Of a DNA stretch of 64,000 bases, positions 1 through 11,847 are shown in pieces. Numbering within the stretch: the first letter of the stretch is position 1; each line of letters opens with the position of its first letter. Source of the DNA: Lunularia cruciata (taxonomy: Eukaryota; Streptophyta; Marchantiopsida; Lunulariales; Lunulariaceae); contig OX419758.1 of assembly GCA_948567375.1 (NCBI GenBank), positions 4,655,001 through 4,719,000 of the forward strand, read 5' to 3'. A program made the translations under genes and the position numbers. The notes under the pieces are model-generated. The model made no database searches and had not been told where the DNA came from. It was given only the letters and a program-made list of their open reading frames with translations.

Positions 1-325
1 GGGCCCAAGGAGCTACTTGGTATGGACGTTGTGTTGACAGCCCAAGAATTCTAATTAGTCAAGTTCTAAGTGGGGTCTACTTTGAAAAATTCTTCTTCTC
101 TATTTGTGTTGACTTCAACTCAAATAAAAGCAAAGGTTCAACACCAAAACCTTCCAAGTGTTCTTCAAAATTACTTCAAGACAACCAAGGAATTGTGCAT
201 AGAAGATGTTGACACTCTTCTTCTAGAAGTGTTTGCGCTGTCTTTTTATGAACAAACTCCTTGATAAATTTGACTTCCTTAATAGCTTTAAGGGAAGTTG
301 GTGTACTGGGTTGTAATGAATATGT

Positions 326-568
326 CTACCCATTCAAGTCTTTCTTCTTCTTGGAAGAGGTAGATGAGAAGTAGCCTTGCCATGTGCCTTTGTGTTTCTT
401 TTGTTTGAGTTCTTGCAAATCTTCTTGAACTTTGTGAAGAAGTTGGAAGTCCAACGTCTCCTGTTTGGCTTCATCAAAAGTGGATTGGATCTTTAGGCAT
501 TCTTCTTCTTCACTATGCAACATTTTTCTTTGAACTCTCTCTTCCTGTTGTTCTCTCAATGCAAACAT
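326..568 (-). pseudogene. Short Glu/Lys-rich reading frame downstream of the A primer-binding site
   Basis: An 80-codon stretch rich in Glu, Gln and Lys (it begins MFALREQQEERVQ) and predicted by eye to be helical or coiled-coil. Its place, about 60 bases after a tRNA-Asp-like primer site, is where the first ORF (gag or a pre-gag ORF) of an Athila/Tat-type element would begin. I recognise no gag domain. It stops at 326 and nothing convincing continues toward base 1, so it is either a decayed gag N-terminus or chance. Confidence 0.3.
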
Positions 569-630
569 TCATATTGCTTTGACACCCAATTTGAGCTTGG
601 CTTCATATTCTTCCACTTCTGAGATTTGTA

Positions 631-648
631 TCCCCGGAAACGGTGCCA
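631..648 (-). other. Primer-binding site, tRNA-Asp type, of element A
   Basis: The minus strand reads TGGCACCGTTTCCGGGGA. Plant Athila/Tat-group elements use TGGCGCCGTTGCCGGGGA, the complement of the tRNA-Asp 3' end; the site here differs at two positions. It lies 7 nt past the CA terminus of the LTR. It fixes both the orientation of element A and the LTR end at 656. Confidence 0.75.
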
Positions 649-655
649 AAAATCA

Positions 656-3305
656 TGTGACAACCTAGCAAATATCACTTTTGTGGTAATCAAGTAAGTA
701 AAGTTCATTCCTGCAGAGATACAATTCAAAATTCATCAAATACAAAGTCAAATAGTAATGTGTAATTCTTCTTGAGTTCCTCTTTAATCTCTCAAGTAGA
801 AACTAGACCTAGAAGAGAGTAACAAGCTCACAATCTTGATAACTTGTCATGAATACACACACCCATAATCACAACAAAGCAAATTCTGTCCAAAAAAACC
901 TTGATTGTGATGATTCAGATTCACCCAAAGATGGCACTTCATTGCAAAAACAACTTCACCTTAGAATTGTATTCCACCCCTCCACTGAAGGCACAACTTC
1001 CTTGATCAAAATTGCTTCACATCAACTCAACATTACACTCACTAATGCAAAATACTACCACACTACAATTTCTCTCAGATTTATCAAGGTATTGCTTTGA
1101 TTGCACTTCATTCAAGATCAAACATACAAAATGAAGATCAAGGTTGTTGAATTCAACATCCAACAAGCACATTGACTTGCACTTTGAGTTTCTCCACACA
1201 CTTACAAACCCACACGTAGAGTTGAGACTTGAAATTAAGCTCAAGCAATGAGCACTAAAATCAACACTTTGCTTTATCTATCTTCAGAAATATGAACATT
1301 GAACAACATTTTACTACGAATGCCTCCTTTAAATAGTAGAGCAATTGATAGTTGCTAACAACTATACCGTTCTATAACAAATCTTCCTACCTATAGATCC
1401 AAAATGACAATGCACCTCTTCATATCTACCTCTTCAAATCTCAATTTGTTTCTACTCCAATCTGATGTCAATCTCCTCATCGGCTTTCAGACCCGATGAT
1501 CTTTTTATTACTTCTCCTTCTTTGGGTATATCTGATTCTACTAATTCTTTCACTATTTCTACTACTTCTTCACTAGAAACGACAATTGAGGTCATGAATA
1601 ATCCATCTACTTCTTTATCTTGCAACCCACTCTTCTCTAATGTCTCAAAGAACAAGTCCAAAGACACTTGAATTCATACTTCTACAACATCGGATTTTTC
1701 TCCTCTATCACACTACTCCTAATCCTCTCTAGCTCTGAATTTGTTAAATCTAATCCAAGACTAAGATTGTCTCCTACTTCTAACATCTTTCTATCTACTT
1801 GCTCCCTCAATCAGATTAGTAGAGTGTTCATGTAAACATCTTTGGCTCTCCTCTTCTGAGTTTCCTACACAAGCAACTTTAACTCATGTAGTCTTGCTTC
1901 TTCCAATCTTCCTTCAGCCTCAATGCACAAAATAGCTCTCAATTTTCCCACAACTTCTTCTACTGATTCCGATGCATACCCTCAAGATTTCTTTGCCTTT
2001 TGCTTCTCCCAATACATCTTCAACTCATCTTTGTACTCAACAGAGAGCATCTTGTTCTCCTCCGCATATTGAGAACTCTATAACTCAACACTTTGTACCA
2101 ACTCTCTCAATCTTTCTTGTTCTTGATATCTTACCACCAACTCTCTCTACCATGCCTGATCCTTCCTAGCTGCACTCTTCCTCAAGCTTTATAGCTCCTA
2201 CTCCATCACTATTGCAATCCCTTTTACATGAATACTCTCAATGTGCACTTTCCTGACCTCCTCTTTCATCTTGGTCAGCAACATCGTCTGCTCCTTCAAC
2301 TCTTCGGCTTGTCATTGCATTTCTCTCCCTCTTGACTCAAAAATCTCTTGCAGCTTCTTGAAAGTCTTCTTCCTCAAGATTGTATCCACCCAAAGCTCTT
2401 CAACTTCCTTGTCTCTTTGGGTTACAAGCTCCTACAATCCCTTCACTTCAGCCAGCAGATACTTCACCACCTGCAACTCATTCATCACCTTCATATAATC
2501 TTGTGGGATTACCTTCTGGTGCTCTTTCAACAACTCTAACAATGGAGTTACAACATGCAATAAATACTATACTCCTCCAAATTTCTCTCTGTCTTTGGCC
2601 CCATCTTTGTACTTTGCCTCTTCTGCCAGCTCCTTCTTCCAAAGTCTTGATCTTTGTACCTTCAGCAATACTTCTTCCGAGCTTCCAAGCTTCCTTCTTC
2701 CTTACCTGTTGAACTTGGCCCCCCAGGATACTCCTTTTTTTGCTCAGCCCCCTTCTCTTCCATGACCAAGCTACATAGTGATTAGCATTTCCCTTTATAC
2801 TATCAATCATTGCATGAAAAGCTTCATCTTCTTTTGCTTCAACCAATTGCTAAACTCCATCTTTACCCTCACTCTCACTTCCAGATTCCCCACTTTGTAA
2901 TGTGAGTTCCGCTTCTTCTAAGTCTTCTCCTCTAGATTTTGTTTCCCTTTTAGACTCAATTTCCAAAGGTTCTTCTTTCACTACCTTCTTACCCCGCATA
3001 ACAAGTCTTTGGGTCTTTCTTTGTGCTGGAGGCAACTCTACTTCTTTGGGTTTATTCCGCTTCTTTGTCTTTGGGCTTATGACTTCTTCCATCTCTCATT
3101 GTCCCATTCTCAATAGATGATCATCACTAGCTTGCAGGTGTGCCATGTATTGTTGTTCTTCTTCATCTACTTCCCGTCTCAAATCAAGATGAAAATGTGA
3201 TACCATATGACACCTCTTTTCCGTTGTCAGCAAATTCAACCCAAAGTAGAAATGTGCTGCAAATGGTGGAAAATAATGTGGAGAACGGTAGACTTGTTGC
3301 ATCTA
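656..3305 (-). repeat. 5' LTR of element A, truncated: same family as the 3.75-kb solo LTR at 18,279
   Basis: The minus-strand sequence from about 3,305 down to 656 matches 19,365-22,030 on the plus strand over its whole length (about 2.65 kb each), both in the eroded ORF part and in the last ~760 bp. Both copies end in a TCACA terminus. Here the LTR is followed by a primer-binding site, so it is a 5' LTR. Its first ~1.1 kb is missing: at about 3,305 the sequence switches abruptly to gag of chromovirus C1 on the other strand. A shorter 759-bp LTR (656-1,414) was considered and rejected (see rejected list). Confidence 0.7.
1452..3302 (-). pseudogene. Eroded ORF carried inside LTR A
   Basis: Disconnected minus-strand reading frames at 3,302-3,096, 3,092-2,850 and 1,667-1,452 match, in order, the ORF in LTR B. 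Shared blocks are FAAHFYFGLNLL versus FATHFYLGLNLL, AELTLQSGE versus PELTLQSGD, and the C-terminal end GLKADEEIDI versus GLKADDEVDI, in both cases just before a stop. The middle is acidic, basic and coiled-coil-like. Stops and frameshifts interrupt it. I do not recognise a characterised domain. The N-terminal third is absent because of the truncation at about 3,305. Confidence 0.55.
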
Positions 3306-3339
3306 CATGTAAACTTATAAATTTTAGATAGTTTGATAG

Positions 3340-4262
3340 AGTAGCAGCCATGGTGGCAAGATCCAAGGTTATCATTGCCATCCAGCAACAAATCAAGTAC
3401 CGTATTCAATTGTTGGAAGAACAAGATCATCAACAACAAAAGCAACAAAACCATTTTGAGAAGAAGAGAAAATTTGATTTCCAAAGCCCAAAGCATTTGA
3501 AGGCAAGAATCTCTTGGCATAGTTGAGAATTTTTTCTTTGATTGTAAATGTTATATCAAAGCTATAAATCTTCAAGATGAACAAAAATAGATTCTTTTGG
3601 TTTCAAGTCATTTGGATGGAGTGGCAAAATTATGGTGGTGATTTTTAGTGGAGCAAGCTTAATGACAACTTTTTGCACCAATCTTGACATAAGGAAAATT
3701 CAAGAGTGCAATAATTAATGGATTCCAAGCTATAAATGTTACACAAGCTGCACAAGATAGGTTGGCAAAGTTGAAACTGATTAGTTCTGTAAGAAGCTAT
3801 ATCACGTAATTCTAGAAAATCATTATGCATATTCCAAATATAATAAAGGTGAAACTTTGATCAATTAATGAGGGACTTGAAATCACATACGGAATTGGAA
3901 GTGACCATGTGAGAACCCAAATATTTGGAGGAAGCTATGCAGTTGGTTGAGCACTTTGATTCCTAGGTTGCAACAACTTGGTCTTGACCTCAACCTTCAC
4001 CAAACCTTCCCACACACTACACATGGGTGGAGGAACCACTACCAATGGAGATTGATGCTATCCAACCAAAACCATTTGGCTCTATAGATAAGGAAAGATT
4101 GTGACAAAACGGAAGTTGTTTTTATTGTCACCAAATTTGACATTGCATTGTTGAATGTTTGCTCAAGAATGGACAACCCCGACAAAAAGTCCAAATATGA
4201 GTTCATGGAGCATGATGGTCAAGGAAACAAGGAATCCCAATAGGAGAACTCAAACCACCTAT
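3340..4262 (+). pseudogene. gag: C1 gag remnant with CCHC knuckle
   Basis: The leader and gag region aligns with the reverse complement of 44,200-45,110 in C3 (shared phrase: MV-AI-QI---LL, then KAFEGKNLL-like residues). The retrotransposon gag core, with a WW/F-rich stretch and Q-F-I-I-M-I motifs, lies at about 3,620-3,850. The nucleocapsid knuckle is at 4,117-4,158 and keeps the C-x2-C-x4-H-x4-C spacing, but a TGA replaces the residue before His. Stop codons occur throughout. Confidence 0.65.
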
Positions 4263-4269
4263 TGGGGAC

Positions 4270-4600
4270 TTGATTAGTTCCAATGGGATTGAAGGCTCCT
4301 ATGCAAGTTTGCTTTACTTGCAAGATATGATATCTAATTGTGAGAGTAGGAGTTTGGTTAATTTTGGATATTCAAAAAATTGCATATCTATACAATTAGC
4401 AAAGGAATTAAGTATTCCTATCAAGCTAATAATTGGAAGTAGATTGATTATAGTGGATGGTAGAAATATTTTGCATTCTATATCTCACATCTTGTTATAT
4501 TTAAGATTAGGAAGGAGTATTTGGAGTGTATGAGGTTTGTAGTGGCACCTTTACACTAGAATTTCATTCTTGGTTTGCCTTGGCTTTAATACCACATGGT
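4270..4600 (+). pseudogene. C1 aspartic protease remnant
   Basis: The reading frame 4,270-4,533 carries LVNFGYSKNCISIQLAKEL, equivalent to the retropepsin active-site region (consensus D-S/T-G-x-x-x-N/H-F). The catalytic Asp is replaced by Asn here. The related copy at 43,817-44,254 keeps ADFGSS. A flap-like stretch IIVDGRN follows. The frame is lost after 4,533. Confidence 0.6.
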
Positions 4601-4799
4601 TCAATTTGATTGGAATTGATGACAAATTCAAGTACAACATCAAGGTACAAAATATTGATTAGGGTTCTGGCACCTTTGAGTAAGCCAATTAAGAACGGTC
4701 AATCCAAGATGGGGAGTTTTTCAATAAAGTAGCCATAGAGTAAGCTTTAGAGGAAGATAAGCTTATTTTTGTTGTGTAGATCAAGCGTATTGCGCATGG

Positions 4800-6340
4800 A
4801 AAATTTGATGAGGGCCAAAAGCCTCATCAAGCAATGGTTAATCAAATAGTTCAAGAGTTTGCATATGTGCTTTTGGATGATCATCCAAAGGGATTTCCCT
4901 TTGATCGTGGAGTGCCCTTCAAGATTGAGTTATTACCACCCAGTACTCCAGTGAGTGGACCAATCTATCATCTCTCACCAAAGGAGTTGGATGAACTTCA
5001 AATAACATTGATAGAGTTGTTGGAAAAGGATTTCATATGACATAGTACATCTCCTTGGGGAGCACCAATACTATTTTTTCCAAAGAAGGATGGAGGATTT
5101 CATTTTTGTATTGATTACCATGGACTCAATAAAAAAATAGTGGAGAATACATATCTCTTGTCTTGTAGTGACTTGCTTGATCAATTGAATGGAGCACAAT
5201 TCTTCTCCAAGTTAGATCTCTAAAGTTGATATTGGCAAATTCTTGTGCAAAAGACTACCTTTCACACAAGGTATGGGCATTTTAAATGGAAAGTTCTACC
5301 GTTTTGGCTCATTAATGCTCCAAGAATTGTCATGGATCAAATGCATTGGATGTTGGATAGGCTATTAGATTGGTACATGTTGGTTTTCTTGGATGATGTT
5401 TTAAACTATAGCAAGAAGGAGGTAAAACATGCAAATCATACACAAGAAGTCCTAAGACAACTACGTCAATGGAAGTTCTACTACAAGAAGTCAAAGAATA
5501 CCTTTGGGTAGAAATAAGTTACCTTCTTGGGTCATAAGATCTCATAGAGAGAATTGAGATGGAAGAGGAGAAAATCAAGGTCATTATTGATTGACCTACT
5601 CCAAAGGATGCCACAAAATTATGAGCATTTAATGGATTGGCAAGTTTTTTCTCATGATTCATCCACTATTATGATCATGTAACCACACCATTGACCAACC
5701 TCATGGTGAAGAACTCAAGCTCTCAGTGGACCACCAAGCATGAAGGTGCATTCTAGAAGCTAAAACATACGGTGTTTTCAAGACCACTTCTTCAACCATA
5801 TGATCCTCAATTACCTTGGATGGTTGATTTTGATGCTTCTAACTTTACCATTGGAATTGTGTTGCATCAAGAATTTCCAAATGGGTAACATTCAATTGTA
5901 TTACTGTCTCTTTGACTAAACATTACAAAAACAAATTACTCTACTTGATATGAAGAACAAATAGAAATAGTATATTCCACCAAGGTATGGAGGCATTATC
6001 CTTTGGGGAAGCAAGTGATCATGCAAATTGATCACAAACCCTTGTTGTAGAGTTAACACATGTCAGTCATTTGGAGCACATGAAAAGTCAACATCACCAA
6101 TGGGAGGAATTAGTACAATTTTTTGATATAAAAATTGAGTACAAATCCAATAGGTGCCATGTCATCCTTGATATCTTCCTTGATGTCTTATCATGATGAC
6201 CTAATTTGAAGTCTCTTCCTCTTATCACAATGGAAATTATGATAGTATTAGTTGACTCAAAAGTCCAAATTGAGTTTTGGACAACTTTACAACAAGACAC
6301 CTTCTTTTAGATTATACAAGGTCATCTTGAACACATGACA
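4800..6340 (+). pseudogene. pol: C1 reverse transcriptase and RNase H remnant
   Basis: RT begins near 4,834 (DDHPKGFPFDRGVPFKIEL, the connection into the fingers). Characteristic blocks follow: KDGGFHFCIDYHGLNKKIV at 5,085-5,140, DLLDQLNGAQFFSKLDL at 5,170-5,220, and the catalytic palm FLDDVLNYS near 5,386-5,412 with both Asp residues kept. RNase H (W-VDFDASNFTIGIVL) lies at about 5,815-5,870, followed by QIDHKPLL at 6,025-6,050. Stops at 5,038, 5,221 and 5,509 and several indels break the frame. Confidence 0.8.
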
Positions 6341-6379
6341 AGAAATAAAACACCTTCTCTTTCAAGGAAGGCTTTCTAT

Positions 6380-7413
6380 GCTATGAGAATCAGATTTATG
6401 TTCCACCAAGGGCGATCTACAACTTATGCACCTTCAAGAAGCCCATGACTTACCAATCATTGGTCATGTGGGTATAGACAAGACCTTGGGTACCCTACAA
6501 TGCCATTGGTGATGGCCTAACATGGCATGAGATGTTTGAGAGTTTGTTTGATCTTGAGAGCTACCAATGCAACAAGGCCAACAACCAAAAACCAAGTGGT
6601 CACCTTCAACCACTTCCCACTCTATTTACTTGATAGGAACACATGAGATTAGATCTCATCACCACCTTGCCCAAGACAAAGCAAGGTCACAAAACACTCA
6701 TGGTGTTTGTGGATAGGCTTAGTAAGCAAATCCACTTGGTTCCAACGTTTGATACAATGGATGCTCCAACATTGGCCGAGATATATTTTGACAATGTCCT
6801 CAAGCATCAAGGATGCCTCATGTACTCATCTCTTATAGTGATCTTCAATTCATGGGAAAATTTGGAAAGCACTCTTCCAAATACTTGGTACCAAGTTTGC
6901 TTTGTCTACTATTTGTCATCCTCAAATTGATGGACAAACCAAATGTGCAAATCATAACTTGGAAGAAATGCTTTGTAGCTTTGCCAATGTTCACCATACC
7001 AATTGGGATGAATGTCTTGCAGTTGTTGCATTTGCTTACAATAATTCCAAACATGTAAGCATGGGATTTTCTCTCTTCTTCCTTTATTTTGGCCAAGATC
7101 TACTTGTTCTAGATTCCCTTCTTGCTCCTCCTCCATCTCATGTTTCTCATACTTTGACCTTCTTGACCATAATATCCCAATCCTTACAACAAGCCAAATC
7201 TCATCTCCTTGTTGCTAAGAATCATCAAATTCAATAAATGGACCAACATCATCATGATCTACCTTTCAACTTGACGATAAGGTCATGATTTCTTCTCATA
7301 ACCTACCCCTTTTTCTTTGATACCCAAGTTCATAAACTTGCTCCTAATTGGATATGTTTACTTTTTATCACCCAAATAATTTCTCTTGTTGCTTGTCAAC
7401 TTGCCTTAACTTG
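6380..7413 (+). pseudogene. C1 integrase remnant, split by element E
   Basis: The zinc-binding HHCC region is recognisable around 6,430-6,560 (HDLPIIGHVGIDKTLGTLQ, then the Cys pair). The core starts with LDLITTLPKTKQGHKTLMVF at 6,648 and contains the first catalytic Asp. HPQIDGQTKCANHNLEEML at 6,917-6,970 carries the region of the catalytic Glu (consensus DGQTE-N), which is changed to Lys in this copy. The reading breaks at 7,413 inside the C-terminal domain and continues at 12,457. Confidence 0.75.
7409..7413. other. Left target-site duplication of element E in C1
   Basis: ACTTG lies immediately left of the E terminus. The right-hand counterpart at 12,457-12,461 is CTTTA. Uninterrupted C copies (C2 near 24,520, C3 near 40,870 on the minus strand) read CCTTG at this position. 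Both copies can therefore be derived from one CCTTG: C to A on the left, and C to T plus G to A on the right. Confidence 0.55.
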
Positions 7414-8012
7414 TGTAATACTCCAAGGACAAGAGAACTCTCAAAGAGAGAAACAAGAGAGAAAATACTAGCTTCACACTAAATAATCGGATGCCCCAAA
7501 GGAGGACTTTATTTTGATTATGTAGCAAAGGAGATCCCCTCAAAGGAAGCTCCACCCTTGGATCAGATCCATGGATTGGTGACATGTCAATAAGCTCCAC
7601 CCTAAGATTAGGTACCTAGATGGGTGACATGTTGGTCATTTTTCTATCTAGTTTGTCAAGCAGGTTTGACAAGAAGGAATCTATAGGGAATCTTCTTGTA
7701 GGAAGCTCAAAATTGTGTAGATGAGGTACCATTGGGAAGCTCTTGATAAAAAAAACCATAAGGGAAGAAGGAAAGCTTTTTTATCCATAAGGAGGGTAAA
7801 ATTTTTCCATTATTCAAGCATAATTCATCAGTTTAGGCTTCCAAAATTAGCTTTAAAACTTTTAAGCTCTTTGGGCTTTTGCACTATTAGGAGAACTGCT
7901 CCTTTGGTGACATCTGTATCTGATCTATCTAGCCCCTCATACAAAAGACCTTTCTAGATGTTACCAAGAAAATCTTAAGCTCTAGATAATATATCTAGCT
8001 ATTGGTATTATA
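7414..8012 (-). repeat. 3' LTR of element E
   Basis: On the minus strand it starts TATAATACCAATAGC (consensus TGTAATACC, so G to A in the first dinucleotide) and ends CTTGGAGTATTACA. Its partner is 11,860-12,456. Further family members are at 13,975-14,570 and, partially, 14,571-14,727. A conserved block, CTCTAGATAATATATCTAG, is present in all of them near the LTR start. Confidence 0.85.
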
Positions 8013-8030
8013 GACCTCCTCCCTTTTAAG
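8013..8030 (-). other. Polypurine tract of element E
   Basis: The minus strand reads AAAAGGGAGGAGGTC directly before the 3' LTR. The related fragment at 14,728-14,745 has AAAAGGAGAAAGG in the same position. This is the expected primer site for plus-strand DNA synthesis and supports the LTR start at 8,012. Confidence 0.7.
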
Positions 8031-10049
8031 ACGCAATCTCCTCATTGCAAAGTTGTTGCTTAAAAGATGGAACTAACACCAATGTGTTGGTCAAGTTGGT
8101 TGTTGGCTCCCATGTTGCCTCATACAATGTTTCACTTTCCAATGTACAAGATATTCCACATGTGGATGGCGAGAACCACAGATTCATTCTTGGAGAATAC
8201 GTTCAACTTCATATTTGTTTGTGTCATCAAGGAAGGTTATGCAAGGTCAACTTTTTTGGATGGAAGAAAAGTGGAATTTTTGAGGTGCATCTATGCAATA
8301 AGGAAACATGGAATATTGGATGGATCTTCTTGTGTGGTGGTAGCTTGAGGTGGTAGGCCATTGAGACAATCCAATGAAGAATGGAGAAAGGACCAATAAA
8401 ACAAGGTTTGAGCTTTTGAGGGCCAACTAATGTGAGCTTGGTAGTTGATAGCCAAACTTGAACTCCATTTATTGCCCATGTGCGTCTATTTACATACTAT
8501 TTTTGCCAATTTTGTGCAATCTACAATCTGTGCTTGGCATTCAGCACACCTTCTTAGATTTTAGAAAAAAAATTGTTGATAGTGTCAACCTTGGTAGCCA
8601 CCAGACAGGCCTTCATCAAACTTGAAGGTGTCAAAGGATGCTGCATACATCAGGAAGAAAAATGTGACATGTGTGGAGTGATTCACTGAATTGTTGTTAG
8701 CAAATTCCACCAATGGGATCTATGCTTACCCACTCCCAACATTGTGTAGGAGTGTGAAGGGGTTGAAGGAATCATGTGGGAGCCTGATTAGAAGCTTTAT
8801 TTTCTTGAGAGAGTAGGCAAATCCTAACCTGTTCCATCACATTGTTGCTTATCTTGGGCCAATAGTAATGGCATTTGACTATGTCCAAGGTCTTGTCCAC
8901 TTCAATGTGACTTGCAATGGCAAAATCATGATATTCTGCTATGATGGTGGTTCTTAGATTCTTGGTATCCGAAATCTAGAACCTTCTATCACAAAATGTG
9001 AGTCCTTGGGTATTGGTGATGCCTTTGTATGATTCAGCTCCTACAATATGTGGATCAGTTTTCATAGAATCAGTTTTTGTAGTTCAGTTTTCCACCTACA
9101 ATCCTTGGCCAAAATTCAACGTTCATCTGACTTCCACCACCAGGTTGCTTGCAATCAGCATCCAAGTGAATGCATCTACAAGTTACTTTTTGCATTCCAC
9201 ATAGTTGATCATGATGATGATTTTTGTCTCTACTTTGCCTACCAAATCTGTTGATGGAAAAGATATTTTTGTGTCTTGAGGTAGACTAGAGATTTGTGGT
9301 CTATCTCTACCACAAATGTCTTCTCACCAAGCTAGTGTTTACAATGCTTTGTTGCAAGTACAATGTCCAACTCTTCTTGTTTTGATGGTTTGATAGTTGC
9401 ATTTTGCCAATAACAACTTATTAGAGAAAAATGCAATTGGGTACCATTTTTCCTACTATTCTTGTTGTAGGATTGCTCTTATTGCTATGCCTAATGCATC
9501 TATAACCATCTTGATTGGATGTTTTGGGTCATATTATTCCAAGATTGGTGCATTTAGTAATGCATCTTTCAATTCCTAAAAGGTCAAATCTTGTGTGGTC
9601 CTCCATATCCACTTCTTCCCCTTGCCCAATATTGTTGTTAGGGCCTATGCAATCTTGGAGAAGTTCTTAACAGATTGACTATAAAACCCCATCAATCCCA
9701 AGAAACTCTTGAGGTGAGTTTGATCTCCTAGAGCACCCCATTTTTTAATGACTTTTATTTTATCTATTAGCACTTGGATACCTTCTACACCTTACTCTAT
9801 GCCCTAAGTAGTCTACATTAAATTTGCCAAACTCAAACTTTGAGATTTTGGCATAGAATCTAGACAATTTCTTGTAGATTTTGCTTGTGCTTTATCATCA
9901 TCCTACTGTAGACAAAGATATCTTTGAGGAAAATGATAAAAAATTTATTCAAGTACGGATGAAATATATCATTCATTAAACTCATGAAAGTGGCTACATT
10001 GGCAAAGTGCATCACCGAGAACTCAAAGTGACCATACTTTTTTCAAAGG
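8031..10049 (-). pseudogene. pol: Element E RT palm, RNase H, integrase and chromodomain remnant
   Basis: The RT palm near 9,900-9,940 reads FLKDIFVYS, where FLDDILVYS is expected; the first catalytic Asp is Lys. RNase H motifs such as FVVEIDHKSL are at 9,270-9,320. The integrase zinc-binding region is around 8,860-8,930 (HFAIASHIEVDKT, then WPK). The C-terminus ends with a chromodomain at about 8,050-8,190 (residues HVEYLVHWK, then a tryptophan-rich WEP-like block). Stops interrupt all domains. It ends a few bases before the polypurine tract, as usual for chromoviruses. Confidence 0.65.
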
Positions 10050-10400
10050 TCATTTTGTGTTTGTCTTCTCCACAATCTTGATTTTGCTATAGTTGCTCCA
10101 TAGATCAAGTTTGGTGAAGTGCTTTGCCCCATTGAGTTGATCAAACAAGTCATCCATGCAAGGTATTGGGTATTTTTTCTTCATGATTTGTTGATTTAGT
10201 CCTTGGTAGTCAATGCACATGTGCATTGTTCTGTCCTTCTTTGTCCCAGACAATACAAGAGCCTCATATGGTGGTATGCTAGGTTGGATAAACCTTTTTT
10301 GCAACATATCATTGATTTGAGCCTTACACTCCTCCAACTCATGAGGTGATAGTCAATATGGGGCCTTACAAGAAGGTGTTTTTCTAGATAGTATCTCAAG
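10050..10400 (-). pseudogene. pol: Element E reverse transcriptase fingers/palm
   Basis: An open stretch of 95 codons with EECKAQINDMLQKRFIQPS, then MHMCIDYQGLNQQIMKKKYP and DLFDQLNGAKHFTKLDL. These are the standard gypsy RT blocks 1 to 3. The first catalytic Asp in KLDL is retained. The frame continues into 8,031-10,049 with frameshifts. Confidence 0.85.
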
Positions 10401-10634
10401 TTTATGATCTCCTCTCCTTTTTGGTGGTAAAACTTAGGGTAATTTATTCAAAAAGACATCTTGAAACTTATTGATCACATCTTTCAATTCTCAATTTTGT
10501 GCTTTGAACTTCTCTTAGACCCATGAAACATCTATCTATCTCACTAATAGATGTGGTCCCTATGACATAAAGAGGCAGCTCTTGTCTTTGTGATCTTTTT
10601 TTAACCCCAAAGATCTTCCATTGACTAGTTCTCA

Positions 10635-10979
10635 CTACTTTCTTTCTCCAATCCACCATGGGGTTTGGTTGTGGTGCTCCATCCATGGCATGCCTAAGAT
10701 TGCATCAAAACAAGCTAATCGTATCACTCTATACTCAATTTCTTCTTGATACTCTCCTATAGCAAGTACTCCCTTTCTAGATAATGACTTAACCCTCTTT
10801 GTCTCACCATTAGGTAACTCTACTTTGTCATTCTCATCCTTCTTTAGTTCCATCTCCAACCTTATTGCAACAAAGTGAGACAAGAAATTCTCTATTGCTT
10901 TAGGGTTTATCAACACACTCACTTGATTGCCTTCTAGGACTCCATTTTTAACAATCAATTGTATGTTTTCTTCCTCCAC
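10635..10979 (-). pseudogene. Element E aspartic protease remnant
   Basis: A 114-codon open stretch with VSVLINPKAIENFLS, aligned to the chromoviral protease active site (V-L-I-D-S-G-A-T-x-N-F-I-S). The catalytic Asp is Asn. It ends with FDAILGMPWMEHHN, the conserved D-x-I-L-G-M-x-W-L block between protease and RT. This confirms the gene order and strand. Confidence 0.8.
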
Positions 10980-10989
10980 CTTTGCACAC

Positions 10990-11845
10990 TCATCCTCATC
11001 CTAATCCCCCACCTTTACTCTTCTTCATTGAGCGAATAAGGCCATGAGGTAAATTTATTGGCAATTTTTATTTTTTGATGAGATTCCATCATCCTCCTCT
11101 TTGATTTGTCTCTCTATGTGATTCAGAGGCTACTTGTATGAAGGCCAAGGGCTTCTAGAATGACAAGCACAAAAAATGATAGCTAAGTGCACAATTTGGC
11201 CACAATTATAACAACATCATTGTTTTGCTCAAGCCCCTTCTCCTCATGGGACTCCTCTCCTCCTTTCTTCAATGTGGCCCCGTTCTCCTTGGAGGAATCT
11301 TGCTCCTTGGTCTTGGAACTGAATGTTGCCCAATTTTGTAGGCACTAGTCCATCAAAATGGTGTGTTTGAGCCTGATACTTTTACATTGGTGTTACCACT
11401 TCACTACCTCAAAGCATCCTAAACATCACTAACCACACAATGGATTTCTACTTGTGTGTTAAAAGGATGAAGTTTTAGTACATTCAGATCCATAATAGAA
11501 TATAGATTGTCAAATCCCACTCTTTGTTGTAAACCACCACAGGTAGAATCACCAAGTTTGATAAATTCATCATTTTGTTTATGAATTTTTCATGGACAAA
11601 GTGATGATAAATGAGAGATACTCTCATTTGCTTGTGTTGGATGTACATAATTATGATATGGAATGGATTCAAAAATAAAACAGTACGTGTAAGAAAATAT
11701 CCTCTAGGCACCTCCATCCCATCCTTTATCTAAAACACCACCCAAGTCTAACAATTGCATTTTGTTTTCTCCCCTTAAAATTACTTAGTTTTAGTAGTTT
11801 GTACTCTTCCAAGACACTTGATCCACTCCCTTGGATTAAAGCACC
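10990..11845 (-). pseudogene. gag: Element E gag remnant
   Basis: The region between the primer site and protease. A zinc-knuckle-like block (C-YNC-GQIV-H-LAIIF-C) lies near 11,165-11,210; the spacing to the last Cys is one residue longer than the usual C-x2-C-x4-H-x4-C. No continuous frame survives, and the gag core is not recognisable beyond position. Confidence 0.5.
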
Positions 11846-11847
11846 TA

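Larger units (their letters stand above)
1..655 (-). mobile_element. Start of the internal region of LTR retrotransposon A, cut by the window edge
   Basis: Reading on the minus strand, this stretch follows the 3' end of a long terminal repeat (CA at 656) and a primer-binding site, so it is the 5' leader and first coding part of the element internal region. No gag, protease or RT motif falls inside the 655 bases that are present. The only open stretch is a charged one at 326-568. The 649-655 spacer between LTR and primer site is 7 nt. The rest of the element lies to the left of the window. Confidence 0.6.

Noticed and set aside
656-1414. A 759-bp LTR ending at 656, matched by a 756-bp block at 21,275-22,030, both starting TGCATTGTC after a GAAGAGG purine string.
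   Set aside because: The lengths agree only because both copies are collinear over 2.65 kb. The perfect GCTCA duplication places the true left end of copy B at 18,279, so these blocks are the last part of a longer LTR.
8045-8356. Plus-strand frame of 103 codons with good length.
   Set aside because: It is antisense to the chromodomain end and polypurine tract of element E.
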